A DNA stretch of 64,000 nucleotides from JAKAGZ01 sp963772675 (lineage in GTDB: Bacteria > Bacteroidota > Ignavibacteria > Ignavibacteriales > Ignavibacteriaceae): positions 134,635 to 198,634 of the forward strand of contig CAVYYF010000006.1 in the NCBI GenBank assembly GCA_963772675.1. Direction: 5' to 3'. The position numbers and the translations under genes are program-made. The notes under the pieces are model-generated. The model ran no database searches. It was given only the letters and a program-made list of their open reading frames with translations, and was not told the origin of the DNA. Each line of letters starts with the position of its first letter. The first letter of the stretch is position 1. Positions 9,832 to 17,773 of the stretch are shown in pieces.

Positions 9832-10265
9832 GGCGCCATTACTTTAGCTGCAATTTCTTCGTAAGTTTCTTTAGTTGATTTAAGATACTCATCAAATTCT
9901 TTTGGATTCCAAATTTCAATTTTCTTTAATGCACCAAGTATTATAACTTCTTTTTTTATCCCTGAATATTCCAAAAGTGTTTGTGGAATTAATATTCTCG
10001 ATTGTGAATCAAAAGTATCTTCGGCTGCATGCTGCAAAATCATTCTTATAAATTTTGCTTTTTGCGGATCGAAAGGATTTAGTTCTTCAAGTTTTTTTTC
10101 GAAGACAAGCCATTGGTCCAGCGGATAAACGTCTATACATTTTCCTGTTCCCCTGGTCATTACAAAAGTATCATTTGCTTCAGGTGATACATGCTTACGC
10201 AACTTTGCAGGAATACTGACTCTTCCTTTAGCATCGACCGAATATGTAAATTGTCCTCTAAACAC
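9828..10265 (-). CDS. mraZ: MraZ, dcw-operon regulator
   Basis: 145-residue double AbrB-like (SpoVT/AbrB swapped-hairpin) protein. Both half-sites carry the family DxxxR motif: DAKGR in the N-terminal half and DSQSR in the C-terminal half. MraZ is nucleoid-associated and in E. coli represses its own operon by binding tandem TGGGN repeats. Such repeats lie 26 bases upstream of this start (separate entry), so autoregulation of the whole cluster is predicted. First gene of the operon. Confidence 0.95.
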   Translation of the reverse strand: MFRGQFTYSVDAKGRVSIPAKLRKHVSPEANDTFVMTRGTGKCIDVYPLDQWLVFEKKLEELNPFDPQKAKFIRMILQHAAEDTFDSQSRILIPQTLLEYSGIKKEVIILGALKKIEIWNPKEFDEYLKSTKETYEEIAAKVMAP

Positions 10266-10290
10266 GGCTAAATCCTTATTTGGTATTTTT

Positions 10291-10315
10291 CACCACAATT
10301 CCCCACTACTCCCCA
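10291..10315 (-). promoter_or_regulatory. Predicted MraZ operator (three TGGNG repeats at 10-bp pitch)
   Basis: Read on the minus strand, TGGGG-AGTAG-TGGGG-AATTG-TGGTG: three pentamers each separated by exactly five bases. This matches the E. coli MraZ target (TGGGN repeats with 5-bp spacers). The block begins directly after the predicted -10 box, so bound MraZ would cover the transcription start. The third repeat departs from the consensus by one base. Confidence 0.75.
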
Positions 10316-10344
10316 AAATAAGGGAAATTATTGCCAATTGTCAA
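10316..10344 (-). promoter_or_regulatory. Predicted mraZ/dcw operon promoter
   Basis: Minus strand TTGACA (10344-10339), a 17-base spacer, then TTATTT (10321-10316), continuing to TTATTTTG. It fits both a sigma70-type -35/-10 pair and the Bacteroidetes-type TTG-N20-TAnnTTTG layout (one mismatch). It drives at least ten genes in the same direction. Confidence 0.7.
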
Positions 10345-10685
10345 GGATTATTTTGATTATTCTCCACGAGTTTCCCAAAGAAGAGGCACATGCACTTAAG
10401 AAGTTACTTTAGGGAATCAGGTAAATTCTTGTAAAGGAAAGAGATTAAAAAGGCGAAAACTTGAAGAGTTTTTAGAATGCTATAAATAAAATATTTATAT
10501 AATTTATTTAGAATTCTTTTTAGAAATGTCAGACATTTGATTATAAATTTTGATTCAGCATTATAATTCTAAAGAGTTATGAAGGTAATTAATTAATGAT
10601 AAAGCATTTAATATTAAACTAATATTGGGGACGACTAAAGTTATCAACTTTAATTTTCTTTAGAGTAGGGACAAAAAGAATAGTG
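10345..10685. other. Gene-free AT-rich stretch between dcw promoter and tRNA
   Basis: About 340 bases with no credible reading frame. The only ordered element is the palindrome AAATGTC-A-GACATTT at 10524-10538. A weak hairpin AAAGTT-ATC-AACTTT lies near 10638. Neither can be assigned a role from sequence alone. Confidence 0.5.
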
Positions 10686-10758
10686 AGCCATCTGCCGGAA
10701 TCGAACCGGCGACCTACTCATTACGAATGAGTTGCTCTACCAGCTGAGCTAAGATGGC
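10686..10758 (-). tRNA. tRNA-Thr (anticodon CGT)
   Basis: 73-base cloverleaf on the minus strand: acceptor GCCATCT/AGATGGC, D-arm GCTC-GAGC, anticodon stem ACTCA/TGAGT with loop TTCGTAA (anticodon CGT, reads ACG), and T-arm GCCGG-TTCGATT-CCGGC. Discriminator base T; CCA is not encoded. It lies just downstream of a terminator-like hairpin that ends the mini-protein transcript. Confidence 0.95.
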
Positions 10759-10760
10759 TT

Positions 10761-10812
10761 AAAAAAAGGCAAACCATTCTATCCCTGAACAGATAAAATT
10801 ATGAGTTTGCCT
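10761..10812 (-). terminator. Rho-independent terminator after the ribosomal mini-protein gene
   Basis: On the minus strand AGGCAAAC (10812-10805) pairs with GTTTGCCT (10774-10767). Additional CAT/ATG and TATC/GATA pairs lie inside, and a run of seven T follows directly. It separates the 31-residue gene from tRNA-Thr. Confidence 0.7.
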
Positions 10813-10831
10813 AAGTTAAAATTATAAAAGA

Positions 10832-10927
10832 CTATCTAGCTCTCTTTTTATGTCTGTTTTTTCTAAGTCTTTTTTTCCTTTTGTGCGTCGACATTTTATG
10901 ACGCTTTCTTTTTTTGCCGCAAGGCAT
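10832..10927 (-). CDS. AURKAIP1/COX24-domain ribosomal mini-protein (31 residues)
   Basis: A 31-codon frame, short enough to be missed by gene callers, encodes an extremely basic peptide beginning MPCGKKRKRHKMSTHK and ending RHKKRAR, with 18 Lys/Arg in 31. This is the signature of the small AURKAIP1/COX24 (mS38-like) proteins annotated across Bacteroidetes and Chlorobi, thought to belong to the small ribosomal subunit. A strong ribosome site GGAGGT lies seven bases before the ATG at 10927, and the gene has its own terminator. Family call is firm; its exact ribosomal place is from general knowledge. Confidence 0.85.
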   Translation of the reverse strand: MPCGKKRKRHKMSTHKRKKRLRKNRHKKRAR

Positions 10928-10946
10928 TAGTTACCTCCGTTATTAT

Positions 10947-11843
10947 TTATTTTGCATGTGATTCTAATAATTCTTTTGCCCTTTTTCCAACATCATTATC
11001 AGGGTTTTGCTTAACCGCTTTGTTCAACCATTCTTTTGATTTTTCCAAATCCCCGGCTGACAAATTTACTATCCCTAAATTTAAAAACGCAATCTGATGA
11101 TTAGGTTTATATTTTAAAGCAGTTTCCATTTCACTTATAGCTGTTTTAAAATCTCCTAAATTATAATAACAAACCCCCATATCTACTCTTGCATCAGCAT
11201 CTTCAGGCTGTATCTTTAAATATTGTTTATAATTTACTATTGCCTGCTCATACAAGCCAGAGTCATTCTTAAGGTGCGCTAATGCTAAAATTGATTCTTT
11301 ATCATTTGGATTTGCTTTTACGCGAGCTTCCAGCTCATTTATTTTCTGAATATTATTTAGATTAACACCGGAACTCTGAACCTGGTTTACATTTCCCAGA
11401 TCAGTCTCGGTAACTTTTTTTGCATCCAAGACGCCGGAAAAACTCAGGATAAGGACAATCGCTACTAACAATATCCCGGTAATAATAAAAAGCTCTTTCC
11501 TATTCAAAGTCTTGGATAATGGCTGCTGCTGCTTTTTATCAGGAACCCCGCTTTGCTTCGATGCTTTTTTCTGGTGGGAATGCTGCTTCTTTTTTTCAAC
11601 AGGTTGCGCTGTGCTTTTTACTTGTTTATCTTCAGCTTTGTCTTTTAACTTTATTCCACAGCCTGCACAAATAAAATTTTCAGGACTATTCTCTTCACCA
11701 CAGTTATTACAGACAACAACATCGCTTATCTTATCATTCGGGGAATTTTGTTGGTTCAAATTTCTAAAACTAACACCGCATTCCGGACAAAATTTAAATT
11801 CCTTTTCTAATTTAAGACCACACTCAGGACAAAACTTAGGCAT
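10947..11843 (-). CDS. Zinc-ribbon, single-TM, TPR protein
   Basis: 298 residues in three parts. The N-terminus has zinc ribbons with CPEC pairs (residues about 5-22) and a third CNNC...CAGC pair (45-63). A basic, glutamine-rich linker leads to one membrane helix at about 116-138. The outer or periplasmic part carries three tetratricopeptide repeats (about 170-290; for example ADARVDMGVCYYNLGDF). The zinc ribbons would face the cytoplasm and the TPRs the other side. Function unknown; an assembly or scaffolding role is only a guess. Lies 9 bases after the HU gene, probably co-transcribed. Confidence 0.85.
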   Translation of the reverse strand: MPKFCPECGLKLEKEFKFCPECGVSFRNLNQQNSPNDKISDVVVCNNCGEENSPENFICAGCGIKLKDKAEDKQVKSTAQPVEKKKQHSHQKKASKQSGVPDKKQQQPLSKTLNRKELFIITGILLVAIVLILSFSGVLDAKKVTETDLGNVNQVQSSGVNLNNIQKINELEARVKANPNDKESILALAHLKNDSGLYEQAIVNYKQYLKIQPEDADARVDMGVCYYNLGDFKTAISEMETALKYKPNHQIAFLNLGIVNLSAGDLEKSKEWLNKAVKQNPDNDVGKRAKELLESHAK

Positions 11844-11852
11844 AAGTTTTTA

Positions 11853-12146
11853 TTACTCCCGCTCCTTCATTCCCTTGTCAACCATTTCCTTGAAATCTTT
11901 TGAAAATTTAAAAGTGGGAACATAGTGTTCAGGCACAAATACTGATTCACCAGTTTTAGGGTTTCGCGCCTGACGGGCATTTTTCTTCTTCACTTTATAG
12001 CTTCCAAATCCCCTAATCTCTATTCCTTTGCCTTCCTTCAGAGATTCAATAACTGTTTTAAAAAAGCCCTCTATTATAGCTTCTGTTTCCAGCTTGGTTA
12101 AGCCTGTTCCTGATGCAACCTTATCAACAATATCAGCCTTGGTCAT
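11853..12146 (-). CDS. HU/IHF-family DNA-binding protein
   Basis: 97-residue nucleoid protein of the bacterial HU/IHF family. Seen: the dimerisation helices (MTKADIVDKVASGTGLTK, AIIEGFFKTVIESLKEG), IEIRGFGSYKVKKKNARQAR and the DNA-intercalating arm RNPKTGE at about residues 61-67 with the proline that kinks DNA. Which subtype (HU, IHF-alpha or IHF-beta) cannot be settled. A ribosome site AAAGGTGGTG precedes the ATG. Upstream is a 350-base region shared with the divergent gene at 12500. Confidence 0.93.
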   Translation of the reverse strand: MTKADIVDKVASGTGLTKLETEAIIEGFFKTVIESLKEGKGIEIRGFGSYKVKKKNARQARNPKTGESVFVPEHYVPTFKFSKDFKEMVDKGMKERE

Positions 12147-12499
12147 GTCACCACCTTTAAGTTGTTAATAATTTATAAGTCTTTATAAATTAGTTACTTA
12201 AATTATTAAACATTTAGTGTAAAATCAACTTATTCCACACTATCTATATAATACACATACAAAATTGCTTCTATTAAAAAATAAATAATAAATTAACACC
12301 ATAAACAAATTAATTTTCGGATATTTCCAGCCTGTATCTTTTCTATGCAGACACCAAAACAAGTCTCATTATGATAATAAATCACAGCTTTTTATATGAA
12401 TTTAGCCACCAAAAGCACTATAAGTCTGAGTAGCTGCTGGCACCAAAATTGTCCAAATTCACATAGAAATTAAGCAAAGTTATATTTTTCGAGGGCAAT
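12147..12499. other. Divergent intergenic region, no gene
   Basis: 353 bases between the HU gene and the GTG-started gene at 12500, both reading outwards. Very AT-rich. It should hold both promoters. On the HU side TTG-N20-TAATTTAA can be picked out around 12190-12220, but in such AT-rich DNA this is weak. No hairpin, repeat or frame stands out. Confidence 0.5.
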
Positions 12500-12943
12500 G
12501 TGGAACTAATACCTATCATAAAGGCATCACTAGGCATTTTTACATTATTAACATCCATAACTTTTACGGTCTCCTTTGTAGTTTACAAAATCAAGAACCG
12601 AAACCGCGCAAAACCTTATGAAAGAAAGCCTATTATTTTCGATTCGAGCCCATTATTAGTGGTACAAGACACCTCTGACGAAAAGGTAAGCAAAAATTCA
12701 ATCAGCAAAAAATTCAAAGTTCTAAACAAAAATAACCAGACAGCCAAAATTTTTCCAATAGCTTCAGGTCGTAATAAGAAGAAGTTTATGAGACTCGCTG
12801 TAGCAGAAAACTCTAATCATTCTCCAAGAACTGAAACACCCGGAAAATCTCCTAACGAAGTCTTTAACATTTATAATTTTTATTCAAATAATGATTCCAG
12901 GCCGATGCACAAACTAAAGGTTAAAACTCTTAATACCGAATAA
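12500..12943 (+). CDS. Hypothetical single-pass membrane protein
   Basis: 147 residues, not recognised. One membrane helix at about residues 8-28 is followed by a positively charged stretch (KIKNRNRAKPYERK), so the long lysine/serine/asparagine-rich tail should be cytoplasmic. The tail looks unstructured and ends with HKLKVKTLNTE. The start is GTG at 12500: GAGGG at 12491-12495 gives a ribosome site and no in-frame ATG lies near. Could encode a small membrane-tethered regulator; there is no direct evidence for that. Confidence 0.6.
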   Translation: MELIPIIKASLGIFTLLTSITFTVSFVVYKIKNRNRAKPYERKPIIFDSSPLLVVQDTSDEKVSKNSISKKFKVLNKNNQTAKIFPIASGRNKKKFMRLAVAENSNHSPRTETPGKSPNEVFNIYNFYSNNDSRPMHKLKVKTLNTE

Positions 12944-13041
12944 TAGCATTCCTTTCTATACCATCAGGCATTATCTTTGATATTGTCATCATTTATGACA
13001 TTACATTATCTTCTTGTAATTTATAATTATCTGGTATAATT

Positions 13042-13617
13042 GTGCAGACACAAACACTCTATATAAAAAACATGGTATGTCCGCGATGCATTAAAGTGGT
13101 CAAAGAAGAGTTGATAAAAATCGGCTTAAAGGTAAAAAATGTTGAGCTTGGTGAGGCCACTATCGAAACTAATAACAAACCTGTGAATTTTGATGAGGTC
13201 AGAAATATTCTTGAAACAAATGGTTTTGAATTACTTGACGATAAGCAAGGTAAACTTGTAGAAAAAATAAAAACTCTTGTAATTGAAAAAATCCAAGCCA
13301 CACAACCGGGAGAAATAGAAAAATTTAATTTTTCGAAATACCTGTCTGAAAACCTGAATGTAACATATCAATATCTTAGCCACTTATTTTCTTCGCTGGA
13401 AGATACAACAATTGAAAAATATATTATCCATCAGAAAATTGAAAAGGTAAAAGAACTCTTGGTATATGATGAACTAACCTTAAGCGAAATAGCTTTCAAC
13501 CTCGGTTACAGCAGTGTTCAGCATTTGTCCAGCCAATTCAAAAAAGTCACCGGATTTACACCCAGCCATTATAAAAGCCTGAAACACAAAAAAAGAATCC
13601 CCCTCGACAAGGTTTAA
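13042..13617 (+). CDS. HMA-domain AraC-type regulator, probable copper/metal sensor
   Basis: 191 residues fusing two known modules. Residues 1-65 form a ferredoxin-like heavy-metal-associated (HMA) domain with the metal-binding pair in NMVCPRCIKVV (C13, C16). Residues about 95-185 form a complete AraC/XylS two-helix-turn-helix domain with TLSEIAFNLGYSSVQHLSSQ and the closing FKKVTGFTPSHYK. The start is GTG at 13042. It stands just upstream of a CopZ-like chaperone and CopA, so it is inferred to sense Cu(I) or receive it from the chaperone and control these genes. A TATCTTTG box at 12972-12979 may belong to its promoter. Confidence 0.85.
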   Translation: MQTQTLYIKNMVCPRCIKVVKEELIKIGLKVKNVELGEATIETNNKPVNFDEVRNILETNGFELLDDKQGKLVEKIKTLVIEKIQATQPGEIEKFNFSKYLSENLNVTYQYLSHLFSSLEDTTIEKYIIHQKIEKVKELLVYDELTLSEIAFNLGYSSVQHLSSQFKKVTGFTPSHYKSLKHKKRIPLDKV

Positions 13618-13711
13618 AATTCTATAAACTTTAGATCAATTATTGTAACGCTCCCACGCCATCATTTTAATACTTTTGCCTTGTAAATGATAAAATAACG
13701 AGGTATTAAAA

Positions 13712-13909
13712 ATGACTACAAAAAAATTAAATATTGAAGGAATGTCCTGCCAGCATTGTGTTCACGCTGTAAAAAGTGAACTTTCAAAATTGGACGTAAA
13801 TGTAAAAGATGTACAAATAGGTTCTGCTGAAGTAGAATTTGACGAACAAAAAATTAAAGAGAACGACTTAAAGACTGCCGTAGAAAATGCGGGCTATAAG
13901 CTGGTATAA
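13712..13909 (+). CDS. copZ: CopZ-like copper chaperone
   Basis: 65-residue free-standing HMA domain with the MxCxxC motif (GMSCQHC, C13 and C16) and the usual beta-alpha-beta-beta-alpha-beta pattern ending in AVENAGYKLV. It would hand Cu(I) to the adjacent CopA and possibly to the HMA domain of the regulator upstream. A TACTTTTG box at 13671-13678 fits the Bacteroidetes -7 consensus, and a weak purine-rich GAGG precedes the ATG. Separated from copA by 32 bases, so likely one transcript. Confidence 0.88.
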   Translation: MTTKKLNIEGMSCQHCVHAVKSELSKLDVNVKDVQIGSAEVEFDEQKIKENDLKTAVENAGYKLV

Positions 13910-13941
13910 TTTGTAATCCTTTAAGAAAGATAGAGAATAAA

Positions 13942-16194
13942 ATGACAGACGAAAATGTAAAATCAAAAAGAATTTCAGCGCCGGTTGAAGGCATGACTTG
14001 TGCGAGCTGTGTTGCAAGGGTTGAAAAAGCAATTTCTAAAATCGAAGGGATAAAAAATGTAACAGTTAACTTCGCTTCGGAAAAAGCTTCGTTTGAATAT
14101 GATCCGGATACAACTGATTTAAAAGATATCAAAAATATTGTTGAAGAAGCTGGTTATAAGATTGATATAAACGAAGAAACCACTACCGAAAAGAAAACAG
14201 GGAATCAAGACGTTGAAGATCAGCATTCAGCTTATGAAAGCAAGCTCAAAAAGGATTTTATTTTTTCGTTAATTATGACAATCCCTATACTCATAATCAG
14301 CATGGGTATGTCTTTTGAAACATTCAGGGAAATCATCCCTTTATCAACAGACCAGTTTAATAAAGTTTTATTACTTCTTACTATTCCTGTAATATTTATC
14401 CCAGGCAAAAGGTTTTTCGAAATCTTCTGGAATAATCTAAAGTATTTTTCAGTTGATATGAATTCACTTGTTGCAATAGGCACAGGAACCGCTTTTTTAT
14501 TCAGCACTCTTGTAACATTATTTCCGGAATTGATTTTACAACCAGGGAATGAGCCGCACGTATACTTTGACACTGCTGTTGTGATCATCACATTAATACT
14601 TATGGGGCGCTGGCTGGAGTCAAGAGCAAAATCGAAAGCCAACACAGCAATTAAAAAATTGATGGGACTCAAGCCTAAAACAGCACTGATAAAACGCAAC
14701 GGGAAAGAAGTAGAAATTGAAATCGATAAACTGCAAAAAAAGGATATTGTGATCGTAAAACCCGGCGGGAAAATTCCGGCAGACGGCATAATAGTTTCAG
14801 GAAATTCTGTACTGGATGAATCTATGATTACAGGTGAAAGCAGACCGGTTGAAAAAACCAAAGGCGATAATGTAATTGGCGGAACAATAAATAAAACTGG
14901 ATCATTCGAATTTGAGATAACTGAAACGGGTGATAACTCTGTTCTCGGACAAATAATAAAAATGGTGGAAGAGGCTCAGGGCTCAAAAGCTCCAATACAA
15001 AATTTGGCTGATAAAGTTGCTGCCATTTTCGTTCCTGCGGTAGTAGGAGCGGCAATTTTAACTTTTATACTCTGGTTAATCTTTGGAGGTACTAACGCTT
15101 TAAATATCGGTTTGATAAATTTTGTTGCAGTGTTAATTATAGCCTGCCCGTGTGCACTTGGATTAGCTACACCGACCGCTCTGATGGTTGGAACGGGAAA
15201 AGGAGCACAGCTTGGTATTCTTATTAAAAATGGCTCAAGCCTTGAACTTGCTCACAAAATCAATACCGTAATTTTTGATAAAACCGGGACTATAACCAAA
15301 GGCGAACCAACAGTTACCGATATTTTCACAAACGAAATAACCGAAAATGAATTGTTAACATTTGTTGCGTCAGTTGAAAATAAGTCTGAACACCCCATAG
15401 CAGAATCAATAGTAAAATATGCAAAAGAGAAAAACTTAAATTTAACTGAAACAGAATCGTTTAAGAGTCTAACTGGACAGGGAATTTCTGCAATTATTGA
15501 TGGAAAATTAATTATTATCGGTAATAAAAAACTGATGGATGATTACTCTACTAAAACAGATAAGTTCAAAAATGAAATTGAGAAATTATCAAGTGAGGGC
15601 AAAACTATTATCTTTATAAATATTGATGGTGAATTAAAAGGACTGCTTGGAATTGAAGATCCGATCAAAAGCGATTCCAGAGAAGCTATAGAGAAACTTA
15701 AAGAAATGGGTATAAAAACAGTTATGATAACCGGCGATAATTTCAGCACTGCCGAGAATATTGCAAAAAGAATTGGGATCGACTCATTTGAAGCTGAAGT
15801 AATGCCGGATGATAAAGCAAATGCCGTAAAAAAATATCAGAGCAACAATGAAGTTGTTGCAATGGTTGGCGATGGCATAAATGATGCACCTGCACTTGCT
15901 CAAAGTGATGTGGGGATAGCAATAGGAAGCGGAACCGAGATTGCAATGGAGACTGGTTCGGTTGTTTTGATGAGCGGAAACCTTGAAGGAGTGATTGGAG
16001 CAGTCAAATTATCTAAAAGGACTATATCTATAATCAAGCAGAATTTATTCTGGGCTTTTATCTATAATACTATTGGAATACCGCTAGCAGCACTTGGGTT
16101 GCTCAATCCAATGTTCGCAGCGCTTGCAATGTCGATGAGCTCTGTTTCGGTTGTAAGTAACTCTTTGCGGTTAAAAAACTTCAAAATTAATTAA
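13942..16194 (+). CDS. copA: CopA-type Cu(+)-exporting P1B ATPase
   Basis: 750-residue P-type ATPase. One N-terminal HMA domain with GMTCASC (C20, C23), then membrane helices, the actuator motif TGES, the transmembrane metal site CPC (C402-P403-C404) that marks Cu/Ag pumps, the phosphorylation loop DKTGT (D446), an HP pair in SEHPIAES, and GDGIND (643-648). Pumps Cu(I) out of the cytoplasm at the cost of ATP. With the CopZ-like and AraC-type genes it forms a self-contained copper-tolerance module. Confidence 0.95.
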   Translation: MTDENVKSKRISAPVEGMTCASCVARVEKAISKIEGIKNVTVNFASEKASFEYDPDTTDLKDIKNIVEEAGYKIDINEETTTEKKTGNQDVEDQHSAYESKLKKDFIFSLIMTIPILIISMGMSFETFREIIPLSTDQFNKVLLLLTIPVIFIPGKRFFEIFWNNLKYFSVDMNSLVAIGTGTAFLFSTLVTLFPELILQPGNEPHVYFDTAVVIITLILMGRWLESRAKSKANTAIKKLMGLKPKTALIKRNGKEVEIEIDKLQKKDIVIVKPGGKIPADGIIVSGNSVLDESMITGESRPVEKTKGDNVIGGTINKTGSFEFEITETGDNSVLGQIIKMVEEAQGSKAPIQNLADKVAAIFVPAVVGAAILTFILWLIFGGTNALNIGLINFVAVLIIACPCALGLATPTALMVGTGKGAQLGILIKNGSSLELAHKINTVIFDKTGTITKGEPTVTDIFTNEITENELLTFVASVENKSEHPIAESIVKYAKEKNLNLTETESFKSLTGQGISAIIDGKLIIIGNKKLMDDYSTKTDKFKNEIEKLSSEGKTIIFINIDGELKGLLGIEDPIKSDSREAIEKLKEMGIKTVMITGDNFSTAENIAKRIGIDSFEAEVMPDDKANAVKKYQSNNEVVAMVGDGINDAPALAQSDVGIAIGSGTEIAMETGSVVLMSGNLEGVIGAVKLSKRTISIIKQNLFWAFIYNTIGIPLAALGLLNPMFAALAMSMSSVSVVSNSLRLKNFKIN

Positions 16195-16208
16195 ATAGAC
16201 TTTTATCG

Positions 16209-16233
16209 TAGCACAGGATACCATCCTGCGCTA
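16209..16233. terminator. Hairpin between convergent copA and the next gene
   Basis: TAGCACAGGAT (16209-16219), loop ACC, ATCCTGCGCTA (16223-16233): an 11-bp stem with one A-C mismatch. No T-run follows on either strand. It may act as a weak bidirectional terminator or be a copy of a short palindromic repeat; its GC content is higher than the surroundings. Confidence 0.45.
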
Positions 16234-16242
16234 TACAATAAA

Positions 16243-16665
16243 TTAGAAGCCAACCAGGTTTATATTTTCATTTTCTTTTTTCAGATCTTCGGCAAAATCT
16301 ATAAATTCCTTAAAACCATTCTGACCCGTTATTTTTTGATCTGCGGTCCTAATTATAAATTCATTCTTATTGTTTAGTTCAATCTCTTTAATATCACCAG
16401 GAATAATTTCTATTTCTTTCTTAAATAGATCTTTAAAAATAATTTTACCGTTTTTAGTTTTTATCTCTATAGGCTTGTAACGATATTTATAAAAATGAAT
16501 GACTGCCCTAACAGAAAAGTATAATATTAAAAGTGGAAGAAGCCATTGTGTTTTAATATCTGTCAAAGAAATTAAAACAAGCGTTATTCCAATAACGAAA
16601 AGTATTGACGCATAAACCGGACTGAATTTATTTACATGATTTAACTTCAGATCATAGTCTTTCAT
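16243..16665 (-). CDS. Small membrane protein with PH-like tail, unknown
   Basis: 140 residues, not recognised by name. Two closely spaced membrane helices (about 17-55), then a soluble domain rich in alternating beta strands (IEIKTKNGKIIFKDLFKKEIE, IKEIELNNKNEFIIRT), a pattern seen in bacterial PH-like (DUF304/YdbT-type) membrane proteins. Convergent with copA. Function unknown. Confidence 0.65.
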   Translation of the reverse strand: MKDYDLKLNHVNKFSPVYASILFVIGITLVLISLTDIKTQWLLPLLILYFSVRAVIHFYKYRYKPIEIKTKNGKIIFKDLFKKEIEIIPGDIKEIELNNKNEFIIRTADQKITGQNGFKEFIDFAEDLKKENENINLVGF

Positions 16666-16690
16666 TTGAAATCATACAAAATATTCTAAT

Positions 16691-17707
16691 TTACATTTTG
16701 GGTAATCTTTCAAGATATGAGCTGTTGCTGAGAACGGCAAAAGTATCAATTTTTCTTAATTCATCCAGAGCAAAACAATTCATATAACTCATAGAACTTC
16801 TCAGCCCATCTGAAATACTATCAATCACATTTTTAACAACGCCTTTATATGCCACCATCGTTTCTTCACCCTCAATAAATTCATTTCGCATTTTCACTCC
16901 GAAAGAAGCCGAGCCGCGGTATTTCTTCCATAGTTGTCCATTATATTTGATTATCTCACCGGGAGTTTCTCTTGTACCCGAAAGCATTCTTCCCAGCATA
17001 ACAGCATCAGCGCCAAGCGCAATTGCTTTTGCAACATCTCCCGGACTTTTAATTCCACCATCTGCAATAATTTTAATATTCAGTTTATTTTCTTTTCTTG
17101 AAAACAAAACATTTAGTAAAGACGAAACCTGTCCAATTCCAATTCCTGTCTGAATTGAAGTTGTACATACGCTCCCACTGCCTATTCCTACTCTTACCGC
17201 ATCTGCGCCGGCACTTTCAAGTTGTGCCAGGCTCTTTCCATGTGCAATATTCCCTACAATTAATTTTGCATCAAACTTCTTTTTTATTTCCTCAGTTTTA
17301 TTCAGTACTTCATTGTTATTTGCATTGGCGGTATCAATACAAATAATATATCCTGCCTCAACTAATTTTTCAATTTCATTAAGCGGTGAAGTAAGAGCTA
17401 TCGAAACGCCTCTTATTTTTTTGCCGTTATTATTATCCGCCAAAATTTCCTTTAATGAGCTGTCAAATCTGTTCAATATACCAAGACAACCAAGGTCAGT
17501 AAGCGATTTTGCCATTTCGATTCCTGTTACAGTATCCATAGGACTTGAAACAACAGGCACCGTTAAATTTAGTCCAAGAAAATTACATGCTGTACTTGCT
17601 TCTGTTCTTGACTTAATTCTTGAAATTTCTGTAGGAATTAAACTTATATCGTCGTAAGTCAATGATTGATTAAAATCATTAAGAGCTTCTTTGGTGTAAA
17701 CCTTCAT
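16691..17707 (-). CDS. IMP dehydrogenase / GMP reductase family enzyme without CBS domains
   Basis: 338-residue TIM-barrel of the IMPDH/GMPR family. Seen: LTYDDISLIPTE at the N-terminus, SSPMDTVTG near residue 55, the catalytic cysteine loop VGIGSGSVCTTS (C181), and IADGGIKSPGDVAKAIALGADAVMLG. There is no CBS insert, which is usual for GMP reductase but also occurs in reduced IMPDHs. The C-terminal KGVVKNVIDSISDGLRSSM resembles both. Either NADPH-dependent GMP deamination to IMP or NAD-dependent oxidation of IMP to XMP is possible. Confidence 0.85.
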   Translation of the reverse strand: MKVYTKEALNDFNQSLTYDDISLIPTEISRIKSRTEASTACNFLGLNLTVPVVSSPMDTVTGIEMAKSLTDLGCLGILNRFDSSLKEILADNNNGKKIRGVSIALTSPLNEIEKLVEAGYIICIDTANANNNEVLNKTEEIKKKFDAKLIVGNIAHGKSLAQLESAGADAVRVGIGSGSVCTTSIQTGIGIGQVSSLLNVLFSRKENKLNIKIIADGGIKSPGDVAKAIALGADAVMLGRMLSGTRETPGEIIKYNGQLWKKYRGSASFGVKMRNEFIEGEETMVAYKGVVKNVIDSISDGLRSSMSYMNCFALDELRKIDTFAVLSNSSYLERLPKM

Positions 17708-17773
17708 TCAGGGATTTTTCCTTTACTATTTTTTTAGAAAAGATATTTGTGATTCGTGAAATAATCATGTCAA

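Noticed and set aside
10524..10538. Palindrome AAATGTC-A-GACATTT
   Set aside because: Isolated, far from any promoter box and in AT-rich DNA where such short palindromes arise by chance.
13034..13039. Perfect TATAAT box just before the HMA-AraC gene
   Set aside because: Transcription would begin after the GTG at 13042 and cut off the first strand of the HMA domain. The TATCTTTG box at 12972 leaves a normal leader.
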